Assembly: GCA_037127255.1 (NCBI GenBank)
Contig: JBANSL010000002.1
Location: 98,486,519 to 98,550,518, forward strand
Source: Persicaria tinctoria
Taxonomy: Eukaryota > Streptophyta > Magnoliopsida > Caryophyllales > Polygonaceae
DNA: 64,000 nucleotides
Reading direction: 5' to 3'
Shown: in pieces, positions 56,781 through 64,000 of the stretch
How the letters are laid out: each line of letters starts with the position of its first letter
Position numbering within the stretch: position 1 is the stretch's first letter
Made by a program: the position numbers and the translations under genes
The notes under the pieces: model-generated
What the model was told of the DNA's origin: nothing
The model's database searches: none
The model's input: only the letters and a program-made list of their open reading frames with translations

Positions 56781-57484
56781 ACATTTTTATATTGTGTTAT
56801 ATTTACATATATACATTATTGTTATTATTAATAGGTGATCAATTCAGTTATATTATACTTCACTCTTACTCGAGGTATAATTCCTTATCTTATCGTATCA
56901 TCGATCCTCACGATCATCTGAGTCTTGTTTAAAAGTTTGCCTTTTTACCAGTTTCCACTGTAAATATTCGTGTCATTCCCTTAACCTGAGACATACCGTT
57001 TTATGGTCACTGTAAGGTTAAAGTCTGAACATTTTCCTTATCATTTGCTAGTCTTAATTGTACTAACCATCCTATTTATTGGATGGCTGGTGTCCTTCGT
57101 TCTCACGAAACACCCGACCATATTCCACAGGTCTAGTGCAAACAGTGGAGCAGGAGAGAGTTGAAGAGCGGGCTATCAGTTATTGAAGATTTTATTACAA
57201 GTTTTGAACCTCTAAAGTTTTCGCACCACTACTTTAATTTCATTTATTTTGGAATTATGCATACTTTATGGTTTTGGCATTTTTATCTTATTATGATCAG
57301 ATATTTAAACTAATGAATTTAATTCACTTCCGCATATTCTATCGTATTTAAATTATCATCTTGTTTATGGGAGCATGGTTGCATGTCCCTATAAGCCTCA
57401 GGTGAATTCAAAGACATTAAAGTCTGCGGATTCACTGGCGCTGCAACACTCCTTTTGGGTTCTAAAAAGGGGTGTTACAGTGAC

Positions 57485-57805
57485 AGTGTCTATAAAGCTG
57501 TTTTTATTTTGGTTACATCGTCTATAGGGTTTTCCTTTTGATTACAGTGTATTTGATCGTGTTTTTATAGTGGTTACAGTGTCTATGATCCTATTTTTAT
57601 TTTGCTTACAGCATCTATGACCCTCTTAACCATTCATATGTTATAGGAGAACTGTCACCACATTTATTTTGGCTTCTCATTAGCCCCTATAAGATTTCCT
57701 TTTGATTACAGTGTTTATGACCACGTTTTTATAGTGGTGACAGTATCTATGACTTTATTTTTTATCATGGTGACAATAATAGTTACATTTTTAATTTTTT
57801 AACGG
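57485..57805. repeat. higher-order satellite-like array, part 2
   Basis: Continues part 1 after the solo LTR. 57,485-57,660 is almost the same as 53,728-53,910. The array stops abruptly at ttttaatttttt / aacggagatt. Confidence 0.85.
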
Positions 57806-58955
57806 AGATTATGCGAGTTAGAACAACTTCTATAATTGCGGGATAATTTCTGAAATTTTAGAAATTAACACAGGGGCATATTTTATAAAAAACAGAAAGT
57901 CTGGGAGGTTTGGCGTAATTCTTCTTCTTCTTCCCCCATTTCGAGCAGTCCTTCAACAGTGATTTTCGCCGATCTTCCGACGGCTCGTTCTCCTTACACA
58001 GAGCTCCGTTTGACGCGTATGACCTATCAAACTGACGAGTGCAATCTCTACTTCAGTGTCGTTGTGTTTATTTTGTCGAAGGATGATCTTACAAAACGCG
58101 ACGAATGCTTGAACAGGGGCTGCTAAGCGGGTGTTTCACGAAGCTCCAAGGTGTCCAACAATGGCGGTTAGCGATTTTGTATAAATTTGAGAGGGGTTTT
58201 TGCACGAAAACCATCCTTGAGAGATGTAGAACGTGATTGAGCGGGTAGAAGGCTTCGATTTAGGGTCGAACGTGATTTAGGGTGCACGAGAGCTTCGATT
58301 CGGCCTTCAATGGAGGAGGGCTCAGTTGTGAGGCTTGGGAGGGTGCAACAGCAGCAGGCGATGGTGCGGTGGTGGCGGCGCTGGCGACGGTGGTGGCGGC
58401 GTCGACGATCGGTGGTGGTGCGGTGGTGGCTCGAGATCCCCGCGCTCCCTCTGCCTCCAGATTTTAGATCTACGTGAAGCACTGCTTGTTTTAATTTGGG
58501 GAGAAGGGGGTGAAATAAAGGCAGGGGCAAAATTGGAAATTATGGCCTATTACCTAATATTGCCACCCTTGTGGCCTATGTCTTAAAAATTGGACCCAAA
58601 ATGGCCACTTAACAAAAAATCCCATACATAAATGTAGATATATAATATCCTAAATAGGTAAATCTATATATAGGCCATTCGGATGGTTTTTTTCAAGTGA
58701 ATAATTATTTACCATAAATAACAATTATTTTCTAAATTAATTATGAAAAGAAATAAAGAAAAAATAGGTGGACAAAATTTCACACGTGGCGCACCATTTT
58801 AGGAGTAAAAAAAAGGCGGGAAAATTTTGAAGGAGAGTGCGACATGTAGCATAACCAGCTTCTGCTTTAGTATTGTTTAGGATTACCACACACCACATAC
58901 ACTTTTGGGCCCAAATTCACCCGGCCCAAACACACCAATTTGCAATGAATTTGCA
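57806..58955. other. non-coding DNA with a GC-rich block
   Basis: 58,260-58,470 has a ggtggtggcggcg-rich stretch with overlapping frames and no domain. The segment 58,500-58,625 read in reverse resembles the region 51,240-51,300 (aaatggccaaaa, cataatacccc, tttacccctg), hinting at distant inverted ends of a larger element around the array. Confidence 0.4.
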
Positions 58956-61215
58956 ATTTTTTTATTTTTTATTTTGATTAGGTAAACATTCGAATGGAGA
59001 ACCCGATCCGATAGTATCCAACAGAACAATTCGGATAGGGTTCCCCTATCCGAAAGCATCTTGCCTGATGAGGTCTAGAAGACCTGAATGATGATATAAA
59101 TCTGGCCCCTTGGTAGAGTAGCTAAGGTGTGCAACCTTATCCGCTACCCGGTTACCAATGCGGGGAATATGTGATGTACTAACGTTCGGTACTCCCTTGA
59201 GAAGAGCTTGTATGTCGGACATAACCATTTCTATTTCCCATGGACACCCAGCCTTTTTACTTAGATAATCCGTGGTGGTTTTAGAGTCCCCTTCTATTAT
59301 TAAATCCGTGATCTTTAGTTCCTTGGCTTTTTCTACCCCTAGTCGTAGTGCTCGGGCTTCCGCCATGAGAGGGGAATGTCCGTCAATAGTATCACCTCCA
59401 AAGCTAATAGGATTTCCCAGCCACTCTCTAATGATGTATCCAATGGAGCTATTTGAGCTCGATATAAATGATCCGTCAAAATTTAGTTTGTACTTGCCCA
59501 TAGGGGGTTTCCTCCAACGGTAAGCTTTTTTGATGTTTTTAGCGAGGCATTTTCCTCCTTTCTGTTTTGGTAGATCTTCTATGTCAGATGAGTTCCAACT
59601 GCTAGCTCTTTTCCAATTTTCAATATTATCTCCTATCATTTTCTTAATCCCCTCAGCAGAGGGGGTGTTGCATTTCTAAAGATAGTCTGGTTTCTGATAA
59701 ACCAGATAGTCCACCATCTGATTGCTATATATTGTTTCATCTCCATCTCAATTCTCCAATAGGAGAGAATCAACTCGTAAAGATAGGTCTCTGGGAAATT
59801 GTTGTTGGAAATTGTTGATTGGGCATTCTATGAAGAGATGGATATCATCTTCCTCACTCTGATTACAGAAAGTGCATGTATTTGGCACCGCAACCCCCTT
59901 CTGAGATAAGCGGCTGACCGTGGCCAGGCTAGGCCTTTTTGTTTAATCTTCCATAAAAAGTTTTTGACCTTTGGGGCAACGTCAATTTTCCAAATCCATG
60001 AAAACTCGTCTGTTGTTCTTTGTGTTGTGGATGTGATTAAGTTGTATGCACTTGTTGTGGTGAACCAGCCCTTTTTAGCGGGCCACCAATACAATCTGTC
60101 TTCAAAAGGGTTGATCGGCAGAGGGATTTTCATAATTTCTTCTGCTAAAGAGAGTGGGAGAACAGATAGTAGCTTTTCCCTCCACCATTGTTTTCCTATG
60201 ATGAATTCACTAACAGAGTCATTTATATTTATATTATGATGAGAGTCAATTCTATCGATAAGAGATGTCGTTGTTACCCAATTATCTTTCCAAAACTTGA
60301 TTGATTTCCCATCCCCCACCAACCAGATGAGTCCTGATTTAAACTTCGGAACCAGTGAGCTGAGTTTTGACCATTGCCAAGATGCATTGCCTTTCCTAGC
60401 GTAGGAAAGGATGTGGCATTCTTTTAAATATTTGTACTGTATAATTTTGACCCAATTATTTTCTGGTTCTGCCAGGATTTTCCATAGGAGTTTTAGTTGG
60501 AGTGCTAGTCCGCCTGCCGCTTTTGATTTACAAATTTTCTCCCAACTGATGAGTGGACTATGTTGTGCGTCTTTGTTCCAGAAGAAAGTTCTGTTGATTT
60601 GATCTAATTGTTTATGAACCGCCACTGGGAGCATGAAGCTCTGCATTGCATATAGAGGTTTTGCTGACATGTTAGATGCTATTAGTGTTGCTCTGCCCTG
60701 TTGTGATAGGGCATTTGCACGCCATTTGCTCAGCTGATCTTTTGATTTGCATATAATTTCTCCGAATGTTTCCTTGGTAACCCTCCCATTTATGATCGGG
60801 CATCCCAAGTACTTTTCCAAGTTTCGCTCTAAGGGTATATTAAGAATACCTTCTAGGTCTCTTGCTCTTAGTCTTATAATTCCAGGTGTAGTTTGAAAAG
60901 ACGATTTATGATAGTTTACTTTTTGCCCAGAAAATTTGCAGCAGTCTTCAATTATTTCCTTAACTTTTTTACATGCTGCATTGCTTCCTTTGGAGAATAT
61001 TATTATGTCGTCCGCAAAAGCTATGAAAGGGATGCAGGGTCCCGAGTGGCCAAATCTAAATCCGACGCTTTTGTGATTAGACTCTGCCTCCGCCGTTAGT
61101 TTTCGAGCTAGAACTTCTGCACCGAGGAGAAAGAGGAAAGCGGAGAGGGGGTCCCTTGTCTCAAACCCCTCAAGTGTTACTTTTACGTCAGTGTCCAGAG
61201 AATTAATGGTGTGAA
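58956..61215 (-). mobile_element. 5'-truncated plant LINE (L1 type)
   Basis: On the minus strand: part of reverse transcriptase, thumb/connection, zf-RVT finger, RNase H, then cctaatcaaaataaaaaataaa at the 3' end. The related LINE at 21,408 is a shorter copy of the same family (shared C terminus GLLDLIRQDAFG). 5' truncation occurs in the middle of the RT fingers/palm region, so endonuclease and ORF1 are absent. No clear target duplication was found. Confidence 0.88.
59046..59639 (-). pseudogene. LINE RNase H domain
   Basis: Catalytic segments KLNFDGSF, DGHSPLMAEARALRLG, DLIIEGDSKTTTDYL and HIPRIGNRVADKVAHL (all acidic residues present), ending GLLDLIRQDAFG. The frame is open, but it is separated from the reverse transcriptase frame by stops and a frameshift between 59,640 and 59,830. 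The upstream zf-RVT sequence reads SEEDDIHLFIECP only in another frame. Confidence 0.88.
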
Positions 61216-61249
61216 AAAAAAATAAAAAGGGAGAGTCGCTCCCACACAT
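59828..61249 (-). pseudogene. LINE reverse transcriptase (C-terminal part)
   Basis: The open frame of 473 codons starts outside the LINE by chance; LINE sequence begins near 61,215. Visible: degenerate GFETRDPLSAFLFLL (family form GLRQGDPLSP), catalytic FADDIIIFSKG (both Asp intact), LGCPIINGR, SQQGRATLIASN and WEKICKSKAAGGLAL. Then follows the zf-RVT-adjacent region (WKIDVAPKVKNFLWKI), losing frame at LRCQIHALS. The loss of the N-terminal half means it cannot copy RNA. Confidence 0.88.
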
Positions 61250-61287
61250 TTTTTTTTAATTGTTTTTCAATTTAATGATTTAAAAAA

Positions 61288-61400
61288 AAATACAAAGTCG
61301 TTGTTTGAAACGACGACTTTGTTATTTTAGTATTTTTTTTATAAAATTGGACTAAAGTCGCTGTTTCAAACAGCGACTTAGCCAATAGCGACTTTAGTCC
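61288..61400. repeat. cluster of three nested hairpins
   Basis: aaagtcgttgtttgaaacga continuing cgacttt (about 61,293-61,319) and taaagtcgctgtttcaaaca continuing gcgactta (about 61,353-61,380) are near-perfect palindromes of the same theme. ggactaaagtcgct also pairs with agcgactttagtcc (61,387-61,400). They lie upstream of the invertase transcription unit. Confidence 0.8.
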
Positions 61401-61656
61401 AACTTTTGCTAAATCCCAAAATACTTTCGATTCGTGGCCATTTTCCTAATTTTTTTCGTTTTTTTGACCATTTTAAAAAAAAAATCAAAAACAGAAAAGA
61501 AAAGAAAAGAAAAGGAGAAAGAGGAGGGATGGGAACGTGGGCTGGACTGACGTATTGGGTGTTGTATAAGCAAACAAATGAAGAAAAGAAAACGACGAAA
61601 GATTCTACCCCAAAAGAAAAAACGACGAAAGAAGGCAAAGTTAGCGATCAAGATTC

Positions 61657-61686
61657 ATCCAGGCCCGGCCCGGCCCGGCCCGGCCA
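61657..61686 (+). repeat. CCCGG pentamer repeat
   Basis: Five consecutive cccgg-type units, followed by the overlapping ccatggg. GC-rich microsatellite in the presumed invertase promoter. Confidence 0.9.
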
Positions 61687-61779
61687 TGGGCATGAATGTT
61701 GTTGTTATTGTTATGTACTAACGCTGGCATTGGCATTTGGCAGGCACGCAGCAGCTGCGCCCTACAGCACTACTTACTG

Positions 61780-62792
61780 GCTGCACCCTGCAGTCGAGGC
61801 GAGAGTCTCTCTCTCCCCGTCTCCCGTCCATTCTCAGGAGGCGCTCCAAATTCCCCCTCAAGCGTCAAGCCCCCATTTTCAGCTTCAGTTTACACGTACC
61901 ACCATCTTCTTCTTCTTCCCAAACGCGCACATAATTCGCTATTTGGAGCGGAGCGGAGCGGAGCGGATTGGATTTGGCCGGGGTACCGTACCGATCTATT
62001 TGTATCAGGGGAGGGGAGGCGCGTCTAGAGGAGACGGCACTGCCGGAGAGGAGAATTACTTCTGGTAAGTGGTAATCCATTCCATTCCTTTGATAATTGT
62101 GTATGCGCCACTGCACTTCTCCTCCCTCCTCCCCATTTTTATTCATCATCCATCCATCTTACGAATACGATGCCACCGCTCTCCCGCTTCTTTTCTTCTC
62201 TTCGACTTTCAGGATTCGGGAGGTGTGTTTGATCATCTAATCACAAAACATACCTCTGTTTTCGTGAGTTTTCATGCGCCTGCACTCCAAGATTGTTGAT
62301 TTCGGGTTTCTTGTGCTCTCCTCTTTTTCGCTTTCTTCACCTTCCTAGGGTTTTTATCCCACTCACATTTGGGGTTGGCGGATGTGATTAGCGGATCTAG
62401 GCCGCCTCCATCTGAATTCTTCTTCTCTCGTTATTTTGCATGTTCAGACTTCAGATAATCCCCGGTGCCTTCGTCTCTTCCATTAAGATTTCCCTTCAGG
62501 ATTTATATCTTGACTTCCATCATCTGAATGTTGATTGTTTTTACGGCCAATTTTTGGGAGGTGATGAACCCTGTTTTGCCAATTCAACAGGAAATGCCTC
62601 GTCAAACAAAAAATGTACCAACAATAATTTTCAGTTTGTTACTCTTGGATTGTGAGATATTGGACTTACTCATTTTTGGAGTTTTGCCGCTTTTATTCCC
62701 CTTTTTCTCTCCATATTTCGGTGCTCATCCATTTTTGTCCTTTTAATATCATATTTCAGTATCTACAAGTAAAAACAGTCCTCTTCCTTACA
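61780..62792 (+). promoter_or_regulatory. invertase 5' UTR region with leader intron
   Basis: From about 61,800 the + strand is CT-rich (gagagtctctctctcccc), as in plant leaders, and contains a gagcg repeat at 61,946-61,968. A donor ttctg/gtaagtgg at about 62,065 and an acceptor tatttcag at about 62,759 would remove about 690 bases and join to tatctacaag upstream of the ATG. The transcription start and TATA box are not identifiable by eye. Confidence 0.45.
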
Positions 62793-64000
62793 ATGTCAAG
62801 CCTCACTGATGAGAACAAAAGACCTGCTGCTGCTGCTGCTTCATCCACTGTAGAAGAACTGGACGAGTTTGACTTATCAAAATTGTCAGACAGGCCACGA
62901 CCATTGAATATGGAAAGACAAAGATCATTTGATGAAAGGTCACTCACTGAGTTCTCTCTGGGCTTATTACCGCGGCCACCTTCTAGGCTTGATAATTTGT
63001 CGCTCTTAGGTGATCATCTTGATACCATGTCTCCTGGGGCTGGCCGAAGGTCCGGTTTTACTACCCCGAGATCCATTATAAATACACCAAGATCTTTACT
63101 TGGCATTGAGGCTCATCCATTAGTTGCTGAAGCCTGGGAGGCATTGAGGCAGTCTTTGGTTTATTTTCGAGGTCAGCCTGTTGGGACCATTGCAGCATTG
63201 GATAATTCTGATGAAAACCTTAATTATGATCAGGTGAATATCTGTTTGGCTGTTGCTAACTTTTATCAGCAAATTGTATTGGTTGTTGGTATACATTGTG
63301 CACTGATCCTAGTGCTTTAGTTAAAACGCCTGGAATGCTAAGATCTTTTTATAGGGGAATGAATAATCAAATGACTGCATATTTCCTGATTTTTTTTTTG
63401 GCCTCTAAGCAGTTTGAGTAATGTCAATATTTATGATCTACAATTGGTACTAGGTGTCCTTGACTAATATTAGTAAGTTTACATTGTTATTAGAAAATTA
63501 TTTTGGAATCCAGTTCAGGGCTCGTTTGTTTAGATAACTAGGGAAAGGAAAGGTAAGGTATTAAATTTGACACACAAAATGTATATGATCACCAATTTTT
63601 GTGAGCTTGGAGGAGAGGATGGGAGGGAATATTAGCCCATCCTAGAGGTATTAGTTACCCCCTCAAAATTAGGGAATAGAAGGTTAACACATTTGTATGG
63701 AAAATGGGAGAAGGAGGGGAATGGTTAGAATAGTGATCAATGAATCTTAACTTAAATATGGACTATATTCATGAGGGTAATTATTACTTTTCCCCACCAA
63801 AAAACAAACGGGGGCTCAATGTGTGAGTTGCATTGTGCATCCGGTTTAACTTTATATTTCTTCTTAGAAGTCAAGTATGTAGATAGTAGATACTAAGCTA
63901 AATCACGTTGCCTTTCTAGGTGTTCGTCAGAGATTTTGTCCCAAGTGCTTTTGCTTTTTTGATGAATGGCGAGCCTGAAATTGTGAGAAACTTCCTGCTG
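62793..64000 (+). CDS. alkaline/neutral invertase, 5' part (runs off the window)
   Basis: Cytosolic GH100 enzyme hydrolysing sucrose to glucose and fructose at neutral to alkaline pH. Exon 1 is 62,793-63,233; exon 2 starts at 63,920 and continues past 64,000; the intron is 686 bases with GT/AG borders and phase 0. The ATG ([18 protein letters not shown]) lies 33 bases after a leader-intron acceptor. Family motifs: [69 protein letters not shown], then exon 2 [20 protein letters not shown] and IVRNFLL. There is no transit peptide-like N terminus, so it belongs to the cytosolic clade. Frame is intact; this is the one gene here that looks functional. Confidence 0.95.
63234..63919 (+). other. first coding intron of the invertase gene
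   Basis: 686 bases, AT-rich, beginning gtgaata and ending cctttctag. No embedded feature is evident. The open frame that continues a short way past the donor is not coding. Confidence 0.85.

Larger units (their letters stand above)
54581..57479. mobile_element. solo LTR, 2.9 kb
   Basis: Begins TGAAATACCCC, ends GGGGTGTTACA (TG...CA), and is flanked by gtgac on both sides (54,576-54,580; 57,480-57,484). It interrupts the satellite array precisely. No gag or pol is present, so it is a solo LTR left by recombination of a large gypsy-type element. It contains a Stowaway MITE, a GC-rich block (55,160-55,640) and a tandem repeat. The orientation is probably + but is not proven. Confidence 0.8.

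Noticed and set aside
58168..58586. Gly- and His/Arg-rich frames
   Set aside because: ggtggtggcggcg-type simple sequence; no start context, no splice logic, no domain.
61378..62149. Several frames of 65-220 codons around the invertase leader
   Set aside because: They overlap each other on both strands and cover the CT-rich 5' UTR; the conserved invertase N terminus begins at 62,793.

Overview
This is a repeat-dominated stretch of a nuclear plant genome. The evidence is spliceosomal introns, plant-type transposons (CACTA, Mutator-like, Stowaway MITEs, copia, chromovirus gypsy, plant LINEs with an RNase H tail), Arabidopsis-type TTTAGGG telomere motifs, an F-box/FBA gene family and the 5' end of an alkaline/neutral invertase. 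An angiosperm is certain and a eudicot likely; I cannot name the species. Only one gene looks intact and host-functional: the invertase on the + strand at the right edge, running off the window. The rest is mobile DNA, captured gene fragments and decayed genes.

Layout. 1-4.2 kb: AT-rich DNA and a long inverted repeat enclosing a COG6 exon fragment. 4.8-7.1 kb: a Mutator-like element inserted in an (AT)n tract. 7.6 kb: an isolated CACTA end. 8.3-14.5 kb: a directly repeated segment whose two copies each carry an F-box/FBA pseudogene (minus strand). The second copy is split at 14,547 by a 6.6 kb copia-type LTR element (14,548-21,132, TSD gaagg), which itself holds a nested Mutator-like element with a FAR1-like fragment (18,960-20,099, TSD tatgacacc). 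21.4-22.2 kb: a 5'-inverted, 5'-truncated LINE with a 17-bp TSD. 22.3-23.6 kb: two Stowaway MITEs flanking a GATC-rich inverted-repeat element. 24.5 kb: an SMC1 exon fragment. 26.0-29.4 kb: a ten-exon, minus-strand DUF1985/Ulp1-protease-like transposon-type pseudogene with tandemly duplicated small exons. 31.1-36.2 kb: a complete chromovirus (TSD aaatg) with a few inactivating lesions. 36.2-37.9 and 48.3-51 kb: AT-rich DNA with Helitron-like 3' termini and a second long inverted repeat.

37.9-48.3 kb is the centrepiece: a 10.36 kb CACTA (En/Spm) element with perfect ends and a 3-bp TSD (gac). It has a TNP2 transposase gene interrupted late by a single TGA, a five-exon TNPA-like (Transposase_24) gene that reads open throughout, and between them a two-exon gene on the opposite strand encoding a Pro-rich, coiled-coil, C-terminally hydrophobic protein I do not recognise. 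51.9-57.8 kb: a higher-order repeat array containing palindromic telomere-repeat blocks, split by a 2.9 kb solo LTR (TSD gtgac) that itself carries a MITE. 59.0-61.2 kb: a 5'-truncated LINE on the minus strand. 61.3-64 kb: hairpin-rich DNA, then the invertase 5' UTR, first coding exon and the start of the second.

How it works together: the history is repeated nesting, readable from target-site duplications. Many premature stops are of the C-to-T (CAG to TAG, CGA to TGA) type expected of cytosine-methylated, silenced DNA. All gene models are read by eye from splice-site and frame consistency, not from transcript data.
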